This document shows positions 1-5,230 of a stretch of DNA of 5,230 nucleotides, one piece after another. Position 1 is the stretch's first letter. Each line of letters opens with the position of its first letter. The stretch is from an uncultured Clostridium sp. GTDB lineage: Bacteria; Bacillota; Clostridia; Lachnospirales; Lachnospiraceae. A program made the translations under genes and the position numbers. The stretch spans positions 1 through 5,230 of the forward strand of contig CABQJA010000163.1 of NCBI GenBank assembly GCA_902464345.1, written 5' to 3'. The notes under the pieces are model-generated. The model ran no database searches. It worked only from the letters and a program-made list of their open reading frames with translations, and had not been told where the DNA came from.

Positions 1-1298
1 TGCCGGGCACGGATATGAAGCCGCTGTTTGAGGCAATCATCAATCATATTCCGGCACCGGAGGGAGATCCGGAGGCACCGACCCAGGTACTGATCAGTAC
101 CATTGATTATAATGAATATGTAGGCCGTATCGGTGTTGGTAAGGTAGATAACGGTTCCTTGAAGGTAAATCAGGAGGTTGTGCTGGTGAACCATCATGAT
201 CCGGATAAGCACCAGAGAGTTAAGATCGGTAAGCTATATGAGTTCAGCGGATTAAATAAGGTCGAGGTGACCGAGGCACAGATCGGTTCGATCGTAGCAA
301 TTTCCGGTATTGCGGATATTCACATCGGTGATACCCTTTGCTCACCGGAGGCACCGAACCCGATTCCGTTCCAGAAGATTTCAGAGCCTACGATTTCCAT
401 GCATTTCATGGTAAATGATTCACCGTTGGCCGGTAAGGAAGGAAAATTCGTAACCTCTCGTCATCTGCGTGACCGTCTGTTCCGGGAGCTGAATACAGAT
501 GTCAGCCTGCGGGTAGAAGAGACAGAAACGACCGAGGCATATAAGGTATCCGGCCGTGGCGAGCTGCATTTATCCGTCCTGATCGAGAATATGCGCCGGG
601 AGGGTTATGAGTTCGCAGTCAGCAAGGCAGAGGTTATTTATAAAGAAGATGAGCGTGGCAAGAAGTTAGAGCCAATGGAGATCGCAGTCGTAGATGTTCC
701 GGAAGATTTCTCCGGTACCGTGATCAATATGCTGACACAGCGTAAGGGTGAGCTGCAGGGTATGGCACCGATGTCGGATGGCAATGTCCGTCTGGAGTTT
801 AATATTCCATCCCGTGGACTGATCGGATTCAGAAGTGAGTTTATGACATCAACCAAGGGTACCGGTGTGATCAATACGATCTTTGACGGCTATGGACCAT
901 ATAAGGGAGATATCCAGTATCGGAATCAGGGATCTCTGATCGCATATGAGAGTGGTACCAGTATCACTTACGGTCTGTTCAATGCACAGGAGCGTGGTAC
1001 CCTGTTTATCGGGCCGGGCGAGGCTGTTTACGGTGGTATGGTTGTCGGACAGAACGGTAAGACCGATGATATCGAGGTAAATGTATGTAAGACCAAGCAT
1101 CTGACCAATACCCGGTCATCCGGTTCGGATGATGCACTGAAGCTGGTTCCGCCGAGAATCTTAAGTCTGGAACAGGCACTGGAGTTTATCGATACCGATG
1201 AGCTGCTGGAGATTACACCAAAGAGTCTGCGTATCCGCAAGAAGATTCTGGATCCTACCATGCGTATGCGCGCAAAGAGAAATGCGCAGAGCAAATAA
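1..1298 (+). CDS. typA: Ribosome-associated GTPase TypA/BipA, C-terminal part (5'-truncated by the window edge)
   Basis: This is the last 431 codons of TypA (BipA), a translational GTPase of the EF-G/LepA group that binds the 70S ribosome and supports ribosome assembly and growth under stress such as cold. The frame is open to the left edge (codons begin at base 3), so the ATG at 15 is internal. Family members have about 610 residues, so roughly 180 residues, with the P-loop and switch regions, are missing. Counting the Met at 15 as residue 1, I see the end of the G domain (MKPLFEAII, 1-9), a beta-barrel domain 2 (about 25-115), an EF-G III-like domain with KEGKFVTSR (141-149) and the hallmark SGRGELHLSVLIENMRREG (179-197), an EF-G V-like domain with PSRGLIGFRSEF (265-276), and the TypA-specific C-terminal domain with LVPPRILSLEQALEFI (377-392) and a basic end. 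The reading frame is intact. Strong codon bias (many GGT, CGT) suits a well-expressed gene. Identification is by recalled similarity to E. coli BipA. Confidence 0.97.
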   Translation, partial: PGTDMKPLFEAIINHIPAPEGDPEAPTQVLISTIDYNEYVGRIGVGKVDNGSLKVNQEVVLVNHHDPDKHQRVKIGKLYEFSGLNKVEVTEAQIGSIVAISGIADIHIGDTLCSPEAPNPIPFQKISEPTISMHFMVNDSPLAGKEGKFVTSRHLRDRLFRELNTDVSLRVEETETTEAYKVSGRGELHLSVLIENMRREGYEFAVSKAEVIYKEDERGKKLEPMEIAVVDVPEDFSGTVINMLTQRKGELQGMAPMSDGNVRLEFNIPSRGLIGFRSEFMTSTKGTGVINTIFDGYGPYKGDIQYRNQGSLIAYESGTSITYGLFNAQERGTLFIGPGEAVYGGMVVGQNGKTDDIEVNVCKTKHLTNTRSSGSDDALKLVPPRILSLEQALEFIDTDELLEITPKSLRIRKKILDPTMRMRAKRNAQSK

Positions 1299-1381
1299 GG
1301 GAACCGATAGAAAATCAGCAGGAAGTAAGCCTACGAGAGTGTAATACAGGAAAGAAAACAGAGAAAAACATAGTAAAATAT

Positions 1382-1448
1382 AAAAAGAAGTCAGATTTAT
1401 TCAGGTGTCCGGAATTCCGGAACCGAAGGATGGATCTGGCTTCTTTTT
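1382..1448. terminator. Long nested hairpin, probable bidirectional terminator between typA and hslO
   Basis: The left arm 1382-1396 pairs over 15 positions with 1434-1448, with a single G-U pair. The arms begin with five A and end with five T. Inside, 1400-1427 forms a second hairpin built on the perfect 14-bp palindrome TCCGGAATTCCGGA (1408-1421), extended by GGT/ACC and TTC/GAA pairs with two single-base bulges. Read on the plus strand the structure ends in a T run, 84 bases after the typA stop. Read on the minus strand it also ends in a T run (TTTTTA, then TATTTT), about 80 bases beyond the hslO stop. It therefore fits an intrinsic terminator for both converging genes. No other terminator is visible for either gene. 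The rest of the 1299-1526 gap shows no gene. Confidence 0.8.
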
Positions 1449-1482
1449 CGCTTGTTATGCGTTGGTTCTTCTTTGTTATTTA

Positions 1483-1526
1483 TTGCAACTGTTGCAACTG
1501 CTTCGGTAATTATATTGCTATATTGC
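1483..1526. repeat. Two short tandem duplications beside the hslO stop codon
   Basis: TTGCAACTG occurs twice in direct tandem (1483-1491 and 1492-1500). After ten bases, TATATTGC occurs twice in direct tandem (1511-1518 and 1519-1526), directly touching the hslO stop codon, which is TTA on the plus strand at 1527-1529. TTGCAA is itself palindromic, so the first pair could also form a weak 6-bp hairpin with a 3-base loop. There is no T run after it on either strand, so I do not call it a terminator. Slippage duplication in a non-coding tail is the simplest origin. Confidence 0.7.
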
Positions 1527-2396
1527 TTACTTTAGCATGTTTTTTAAGTCGTCCACGTCAAAGACATAATGCTTGTTGCAGAAGTGACAATTGACTTCGA
1601 TCGGTTGATTATCTGCAATCATTTCCTCGATATCCTTGCGGCTGATGCTGCGTACCGCACGCTCGACCCGGTCTCTGGAGCAGTTGCACCGGTAAGCGGT
1701 TGGAATCTGATCCATGATCCGGAGATCGTAGCCCCGGAAGATATCCTCCATAATGTCCTCCGGAGATTTTCCCTGATCTAACAGGGTGGTGATAGAAGTA
1801 TAGTTTTTCAGACGCTCCTCCAGAGAATCGATCAGGGTTTCTTCGGCAAACGGCATCAACTGGATAATAAAGCCGCCGGCCTGCTGTACGGTGTTCTCAT
1901 GATTCATTAACACACCCAGTGCGACAGAGGTTGGCACCTGCTCGCTGGTAGCGAAATAATAGGTTAGGTCCTCCGCAATCTCACCGGAAACCAGCTGTGT
2001 CTGTCCGACATAAGGCTCTTTTAAGCCCATATCCTTGATCACGCTTAATACACCCAGTCCCAGGGCACCGGCAACATCCAGCTTTCCCTTGCTGTTGGCA
2101 GGCAGGATAACGTTTGGATTTCCGACATAGCCCTTTACATTGGCGACTCCGTCAGCAGTTACCATAAGACTGCCGATCGGTCCGTTACATTTGATCTGCA
2201 GAGTGGTCAGATCCTCCTCGCTTTTGCTCATGCTTCCCATCATGGCACCGGCGGTCAGCAACCGGCCGAGAGCAGCGGTAGTGATCGGACTGGTGTTATG
2301 GATGGAACGGGCGGTTTCAACTAATTCTCTTGTGGTTGCAGCGAAGAAACGAACCTGATCGCCTGCTGCAGTTCCTCTTATAATATAATCTGACAT
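1527..2396 (-). CDS. hslO: Hsp33 family redox-regulated molecular chaperone HslO
   Basis: Hsp33 is a cytosolic ATP-independent holdase. Its four C-terminal cysteines hold zinc when reduced; oxidation releases zinc, unfolds the switch and exposes client-binding surface, protecting proteins from aggregation during oxidative stress. The 289-residue product, normal for the family, starts MSDYIIRGTA. The N-terminal domain has the conserved VKGYVGNP (87-94), SGEIAEDLTYYFATSEQVP (137-155) and GGFIIQLMP (174-182) blocks. The redox switch has C237 and C239 (CNC), 30 residues, then C270 and C273 (CHFC), so all four zinc ligands are present. I chose the ATG at 2396 because AAAGGA (2409-2404) lies 7 bases upstream; the frame stays open to a TTG at 2420, but no ribosome binding site precedes it. 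The gene follows the methyltransferase after 35 bases with no terminator between, so the two are probably cotranscribed. It converges on typA. Confidence 0.97.
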   Translation of the reverse strand: MSDYIIRGTAAGDQVRFFAATTRELVETARSIHNTSPITTAALGRLLTAGAMMGSMSKSEEDLTTLQIKCNGPIGSLMVTADGVANVKGYVGNPNVILPANSKGKLDVAGALGLGVLSVIKDMGLKEPYVGQTQLVSGEIAEDLTYYFATSEQVPTSVALGVLMNHENTVQQAGGFIIQLMPFAEETLIDSLEERLKNYTSITTLLDQGKSPEDIMEDIFRGYDLRIMDQIPTAYRCNCSRDRVERAVRSISRKDIEEMIADNQPIEVNCHFCNKHYVFDVDDLKNMLK

Positions 2397-2403
2397 GTTA
2401 AAA

Positions 2404-2409
2404 TCCTTT
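2404..2409 (-). promoter_or_regulatory. Ribosome binding site of hslO (decides the start)
   Basis: On the minus strand AAAGGA stands 7 bases before the ATG at 2396. The longer in-frame alternative beginning with TTG at 2420 has no purine-rich Shine-Dalgarno sequence upstream, and its extra eight residues are not part of the usual Hsp33 N terminus. Confidence 0.8.
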
Positions 2410-2431
2410 CTTATAATCAATGTAATATCAA

Positions 2432-3193
2432 TCAGGCCGGAGCTTTCCCATGCTCCCGTGCAATGACGTGGATGCGGGTGCTGTCCTTGTTTGGATGCTC
2501 GAAGGATAATTCATCATAGGCATCCAGAAAAATAAGTCCCGCCTGAGCCAGCAGTTCCCTGATCTCCTCCAGGGAATAAGCACGCTGGTAGTGCTCCTCC
2601 TCGTATTTCCGGTATAAATCGTCTTCTTCCTGTACGAAGATGCTTAATCCGAATTCATGAATCCGGGATTCGGCATCGAAGTAATTGTCCCAGATAAAGC
2701 TCATATCCTCCCGGTCCTCGGCAATGGTGGATTCACCCAGAATATCTTCGTAATAATGCCGGGTGTGGAAGTCAAAGATGAAGATGCCTTCCGGATCCAG
2801 ATAATTATTGACCAAACGAAAAACGGTCAGCAGATCCTGCGGCTCGGTGATGTAATTGATACTGTCGCAAAAACTGATGATTCCGCGGACGGTTCCGTAT
2901 AGTTCAAATTCCCGCATATCCTGCAGAAGATACAGAATATCATGCCCGGAGGTAACCCGTTTCTCCATGGCAAGCTCCAGCATATCCGGAGAATTGTCAA
3001 TTCCGATCATATCAAATCCACGATCTGCAAGAAGCTCTGTCAGGGTTCCGGTTCCACAGCCGAGCTCTGTCAGGAGACCGTCGGTAATCCCGTATTCGGC
3101 GAGCAGCCGGCATAAATAATCGCAGCCCTCTTTATAAGGAATGTTGTCCATGAAAGTATCATAGACCTGTGCAAAGCTGGTATATGAGTCCAT
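2432..3193 (-). CDS. Class I SAM-dependent methyltransferase, YqeM-like
   Basis: A 253-residue cytosolic protein with the Rossmann-fold methyltransferase layout. The N terminus SYTSFAQVYDTFMDNIPY (3-20) is the cap seen in YqeM-type enzymes. Motif I is ELGCGTGTL (43-51), the SAM-binding glycine loop. The acidic residue after strand 2 is D66 in GIDNSPDML (64-72). QDM (91-93) matches motif III with D92 near the adenine, CDSINYI (109-115) is motif IV, and LDPEGIFIFDFHT (132-144) is the strand-5 region. The C-terminal half forms the variable substrate lid. The substrate is unknown: the fold acts on small molecules, RNA or protein, and nothing here suggests DNA. I chose the ATG at 3193 because GAGGAA (3205-3200) sits 6 bases before it and a consensus promoter lies just upstream; the frame runs open for another 341 codons, but that part is antisense to the next gene. 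It is the first gene of a likely unit with hslO. The resemblance to B. subtilis YqeM is from memory. Confidence 0.9.
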   Translation of the reverse strand: MDSYTSFAQVYDTFMDNIPYKEGCDYLCRLLAEYGITDGLLTELGCGTGTLTELLADRGFDMIGIDNSPDMLELAMEKRVTSGHDILYLLQDMREFELYGTVRGIISFCDSINYITEPQDLLTVFRLVNNYLDPEGIFIFDFHTRHYYEDILGESTIAEDREDMSFIWDNYFDAESRIHEFGLSIFVQEEDDLYRKYEEEHYQRAYSLEEIRELLAQAGLIFLDAYDELSFEHPNKDSTRIHVIAREHGKAPA

Positions 3194-3199
3194 ATATGA

Positions 3200-3205
3200 T
3201 TCCTC
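3200..3205 (-). promoter_or_regulatory. Ribosome binding site of the methyltransferase gene (decides the start)
   Basis: On the minus strand GAGGAA lies 6 bases before the ATG at 3193. It matters because the same reading frame is open upstream to about 4216; the site, the promoter at 3239-3268 and the match to the family N terminus all place the start at 3193. Confidence 0.85.
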
Positions 3206-3238
3206 GATTCTGTCTGATATAAACACAATATACCACTG

Positions 3239-3268
3239 ATTATAGACCGTGAATGGAAATGCTGTCAA
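3239..3268 (-). promoter_or_regulatory. Consensus sigma-A promoter for methyltransferase-hslO
   Basis: Reading the minus strand, TTGACA (3268-3263) is followed after 18 bases by TATAAT (3244-3239). Both boxes match the housekeeping consensus at all six positions, and the spacer is one base longer than ideal. Transcription would start near 3232, giving a leader of roughly 39 bases that contains the GAGGAA ribosome binding site. The exact match suggests fairly strong constitutive transcription unless a regulator binds here. Confidence 0.85.
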
Positions 3269-3296
3269 ATAGGGAATGGAAAACAGATGGAAACAG
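3253..3296. repeat. Three ATGGAAA direct repeats between the divergent promoters
   Basis: ATGGAAA occurs at 3253-3259, 3276-3282 and 3287-3293. The last two are longer copies, ATGGAAAACAG and ATGGAAACAG, lying directly next to each other. Starts are 23 and 11 bases apart, close to two turns and one turn of the helix. The first copy lies in the spacer of the minus-strand promoter and the last two lie just upstream of the -35 box of the plus-strand promoter. They could be binding sites for a regulator of both genes. They could also be chance in a purine-rich stretch. Confidence 0.4.
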
Positions 3297-3325
3297 TTGA
3301 GAGATCTCTGAAATTGTAGTATAGT
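3297..3325 (+). promoter_or_regulatory. Near-consensus sigma-A promoter for the two-helix membrane protein gene
   Basis: TTGAGA (3297-3302), a 17-base spacer and TATAGT (3320-3325) each differ from the sigma-A consensus at one position, with ideal spacing. The start of transcription would be near 3332, giving a leader of only about 20 bases with AAGGAG inside it. A perfect 10-bp palindrome AGAGATCTCT (3300-3309), extended by TT/AA with one mismatch each side (3297-3312), covers the -35 box and could be an operator; that is inference. Confidence 0.75.
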
Positions 3326-3352
3326 AAATGGAAGCTTAAGGAGTATGGAAGT

Positions 3353-4576
3353 ATGAAAAAGATAAAAAAAGCGGCAAGGCGCCTGAACTGGATTCTGTTC
3401 CGGAATACAGTGGCCATGCTGGTACCGGCCGTGCTTGTGCTGGTATTGGTTCTGGCAATCGTGGTGCATTATCCGATTATTTATAAGATGACAACCCATT
3501 CTGTAGAGAATCTGAATGAAATCAGCGGATGGTATCAGAATAACAGTAATAACGTAGTGATAGAGATCCCGGTTATGAAATATACAGGGTACGATTATTA
3601 TGAGAATGGAAAGCGGACAGGGGCATATTATTATGCATTTCAGGAGAATGAGTGTATATTTTTCCTGATTAAGACGAAGAATCCGGATCCGGTGCTGAAT
3701 AATACAAGAGTCAGGGGCACGATTCTCGGAGAGTCTGCGAACTTTGAGGCAATGAAGAATGAGTTTGCCAAAGAGCTGGAGCTGGATTACGATGCGTTTA
3801 ACGAAGTCGTGTATCCATTGATGATCAGTGAGATTGATTATCCGTACATGAAGATCATGCTGATGTGGCTTCTGTTGATCATTCCGTATATTATGTCGAT
3901 CATGACGATCCTGTTGAGTATCTACTGGACGATCTGGCCGGACCGGCATCCGAGCACCCGCTCGTTGAAGGAATTTGGTGACCGGAGACTGGTGTATGAG
4001 GAAATCCGTTCCCAGCTGGGCAAGCGACTGGTAAAACATCATTATAATTACTATATTACAGATGAATATCTGGTAATCAGTAACTGGAGAACGACAGACT
4101 TCATCCGGATTGACTATATTAAATATATCTCCAAGCATGTGATCACGAAGATGCATGGCAGAAAGCAGGTATATCGTCTGACAATGTCGAACCCGGAGAA
4201 AATGTTTTATGAGCATGATTTCAAGCTGGAAAGCTGTGCGGATGAGATTATGGAAGCATTGGTAAAGCTGAATCCGATGATCGATAACCGGTTGATCAAG
4301 ATATTTGATCTGGACACTACGTCAGAAAATGCAAAGGCCGCAGAATCCGGACACCCGGAGGAACATATGCCGGAGGTGGAGCAATCAGAGGCAGAACAGC
4401 TGAAGGTAGAACACCCGGAGGTGGTACGGGCACAGAGAAAACCTTTAGATGAACAGGAGGAAGCCGGGCAACCGCAGGAAAAGATCGGCAGGAAAACGGT
4501 GCCTGCAGCGGGAACAACACAAGCGGTCGGTATAGAACCGGAGACGGAAGAGAAATCGACCGGGACAGAGAAATAA
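3353..4576 (+). CDS. Two-helix membrane protein of unknown function with a cytoplasmic domain and acidic tail
   Basis: I do not recognise a characterised family; it resembles uncharacterised Clostridia membrane proteins, possibly the DUF6709 group, which I cannot confirm. The 407-residue product has a basic N terminus (KKIKKAARR, 2-10), a first membrane helix at about 19-44 (a run of V, L and A), an extracytoplasmic part at about 45-165 rich in Tyr and Asn, and a second helix at about 166-195. IWPDRHPSTRSL (194-205) then enters a cytoplasmic domain of mixed beta strands (about 205-310). The positive-inside rule puts both ends in the cytoplasm. From about 318 the tail is low complexity, rich in Glu, Pro, Gln and Ala, with repeated HPE words, and is probably disordered. 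AAGGAG (3338-3343) stands 9 bases before the chosen ATG. A three-codon frame, ATG GAA GTA TGA, begins at 3345 and its stop overlaps this ATG. The gene has its own promoter and terminator and appears monocistronic. Confidence 0.85.
   Translation: MKKIKKAARRLNWILFRNTVAMLVPAVLVLVLVLAIVVHYPIIYKMTTHSVENLNEISGWYQNNSNNVVIEIPVMKYTGYDYYENGKRTGAYYYAFQENECIFFLIKTKNPDPVLNNTRVRGTILGESANFEAMKNEFAKELELDYDAFNEVVYPLMISEIDYPYMKIMLMWLLLIIPYIMSIMTILLSIYWTIWPDRHPSTRSLKEFGDRRLVYEEIRSQLGKRLVKHHYNYYITDEYLVISNWRTTDFIRIDYIKYISKHVITKMHGRKQVYRLTMSNPEKMFYEHDFKLESCADEIMEALVKLNPMIDNRLIKIFDLDTTSENAKAAESGHPEEHMPEVEQSEAEQLKVEHPEVVRAQRKPLDEQEEAGQPQEKIGRKTVPAAGTTQAVGIEPETEEKSTGTEK
4351..4421 (+). repeat. Diverged internal repeat in the tail of the membrane protein gene
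   Basis: ACACCCGGAGG occurs at 4351-4361 and again at 4411-4421, exactly 60 bases (20 codons) apart, each time encoding HPE. A third related word, CCGGAGGTGG, is at 4370-4379 and recurs at 4415-4424. The in-phase spacing suggests that the disordered tail grew by duplication of short coding units and then diverged. Confidence 0.5.
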
Positions 4577-4602
4577 GAGAAATCGAACGCAGGAAATAAA
4601 AA

Positions 4603-4630
4603 ATACGGAGTTTCATTCGAAACTCCGTAT
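4603..4630. terminator. Perfect 12-bp hairpin, bidirectional terminator
   Basis: ATACGGAGTTTC (4603-4614) and GAAACTCCGTAT (4619-4630) pair without mismatch around the loop ATTC. On the plus strand CTTTTATTAT follows, ending the membrane protein gene 27 bases after its stop. On the minus strand the hairpin is followed by a run of T (complement of the A run at 4598-4602), so it also serves the converging acidic-protein gene that stops at 4678. Confidence 0.92.
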
Positions 4631-4677
4631 CTTTTATTATGGTTACTTAATGTAATTAAAATCTGAAACGCTTTGAA

Positions 4678-5184
4678 TTAAACCTCTTCCGGTGAAGCAC
4701 CATCCAGAGCAGCCTCATCTGCTAAAACATCCTCATCCTCGGAGGTATCAGATAATCCTTCGTTCTCGTATGCTTCAACATCAGCATCTTCCTCAGCTGT
4801 CTCTTCTTCTGCTTCAGTAGCTTCATCCTCAGCCGGTGCAGCAGGAGCCTCTTCCTTCTCTTCGGCAGCCGGTTCTTCTTCAGCATCGTCTGTAGTAATA
4901 GTGATAGAAGTATAACCACGGTTAGCAGACTCGGAATCGGAAGCAGCATCGTCATCCTCATCATCAAAGAAATCAGCATCATCGAAATAATCATCATCTT
5001 TCTTGCCAAGAACGTTCTCGTCAACGAAAGACTTTACAGAATCAACCTTTTCCTTTAACTTGATTTTCTGGAAAAACTCAACGATCTTATCCTTGTAAAC
5101 ATAGCATGCAGTTCCTACCGCTGCGATACCTGCAACAACAGCAACTATTTTAACAATTGTACCACCCTTTTTACTCAATTGCAA
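4678..5184 (-). CDS. Small membrane-anchored protein with a very acidic C-terminal tail, unknown function
   Basis: I do not recognise a named family. The 168-residue product has a short basic start (MQLSKKGG), one hydrophobic segment at about 9-30 rich in V, A and G, then a Lys-rich amphipathic stretch (KDKIVEFFQKIKLKEKV, 31-47). By my count, 49 of the 114 residues from 55 to 168 are Asp or Glu, with only four Lys or Arg. The acidic part has a Phe/Tyr-containing Asp cluster (63-79), a short beta-prone segment (GYTSITITT, 90-98) and an Ala/Glu/Pro low-complexity end. The hydrophobic helix followed by charged amphipathic residues recalls YtxH-like small stress proteins, a weak analogy. C27 in VGTAC does not fit a lipobox well, so a lipoprotein is unlikely. 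GGAG lies 7 bases before the ATG at 5184. The tail probably faces the cytoplasm or envelope surface; orientation is not settled. Its promoter is probably at or beyond the window edge. Confidence 0.85.
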   Translation of the reverse strand: MQLSKKGGTIVKIVAVVAGIAAVGTACYVYKDKIVEFFQKIKLKEKVDSVKSFVDENVLGKKDDDYFDDADFFDDEDDDAASDSESANRGYTSITITTDDAEEEPAAEEKEEAPAAPAEDEATEAEEETAEEDADVEAYENEGLSDTSEDEDVLADEAALDGASPEEV

Positions 5185-5230
5185 TCTCTCCTTTTACTTT
5201 TAATATATTGTTTCACATATTGAATATTTT

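Noticed and set aside
638..1294. Three minus-strand open frames inside typA
   Set aside because: They overlap a fully conserved coding sequence, have Ser/Ile-rich shadow composition and no supporting signals.
3194..4216. A 341-codon open frame on the minus strand, in frame with and upstream of the methyltransferase, suggesting a large fusion protein
   Set aside because: Its codons are exact reverse complements of the codons of the plus-strand membrane protein gene, so it stays open only because that gene avoids TTA, CTA and TCA there. The translation is rich in His, Ile, Gln and Cys with no domain, and the methyltransferase has its own promoter, ribosome binding site and family N terminus at 3193.
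4317..4616. Minus-strand open frame of 99 codons over the tail of the membrane protein gene
   Set aside because: It is antisense to a Glu/Pro-rich coding region, which yields Ser/Leu/Pro-rich shadow sequence, and it begins inside the terminator hairpin without a plausible ribosome binding site.
4722..5024. Minus-strand 100-codon frame rich in Met, Leu, Arg and Lys
   Set aside because: It is a frame-shifted reading of the GAA/GAT-rich acidic gene at 4678-5184 and has the composition expected from such a shift.
5151..5184. Possible lipoprotein signal at the start of the acidic protein (C27 in VGTAC)
   Set aside because: The position three before the Cys is Gly rather than a large aliphatic residue, and the hydrophobic segment continues past the Cys, so a plain membrane anchor fits better.
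5202..5230. AATATA/TATATT-like -10 box upstream of the acidic protein gene
   Set aside because: No matching -35 box lies at the right distance inside the window, and the implied start of transcription would leave almost no leader before the ribosome binding site.

Overview
This 5,230-base window looks like ordinary chromosome from a Gram-positive Clostridia bacterium, most likely a Lachnospiraceae relative (Roseburia, Blautia or Eubacterium type). That placement is inference. It rests on moderate base composition, strong AGGAGG-like ribosome binding sites, consensus sigma-A promoters, a Firmicutes-like TypA, an HslO of the four-cysteine zinc type and a YqeM-like methyltransferase. No rRNA, tRNA, insertion sequence, phage gene or CRISPR array is visible.

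Layout, left to right. (1) Bases 1-1298, plus strand: the C-terminal 431 codons of the ribosome-associated GTPase TypA/BipA; its GTPase core lies outside the window. (2) Bases 1299-1526: a convergent intergenic region with a long hairpin that has A and T runs on its two sides, probably a shared bidirectional terminator, followed by two short tandem repeats against the end of hslO. (3) Bases 1527-3193, minus strand: a two-gene unit, a class I SAM-dependent methyltransferase followed after 35 bases by hslO (Hsp33, redox-regulated holdase chaperone). (4) Bases 3194-3352: a compact divergent promoter region. It has a perfect-consensus promoter for the methyltransferase-hslO unit, a near-consensus promoter for the plus-strand gene, and repeated ATGGAAA words and a small dyad between or on them. 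(5) Bases 3353-4576, plus strand: a two-helix membrane protein with an extracytoplasmic domain, a cytoplasmic domain and a long low-complexity acidic tail. (6) Bases 4603-4630: a perfect 12-bp terminator hairpin shared by converging genes. (7) Bases 4678-5184, minus strand: a small protein with one N-terminal membrane segment and an extremely acidic C-terminal tail.

How the genes might work together: TypA (translation and ribosome assembly under stress) and HslO (oxidative unfolding stress) are both stress-related housekeeping genes, but they converge and are separated by a terminator, so no joint regulation is shown. The methyltransferase and hslO probably share a transcript. The two membrane proteins are not assigned a function. 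I found no convincing new system; the most interesting points are the divergent control region, the unexplained methyltransferase-chaperone pairing and the two acidic-tailed membrane proteins.
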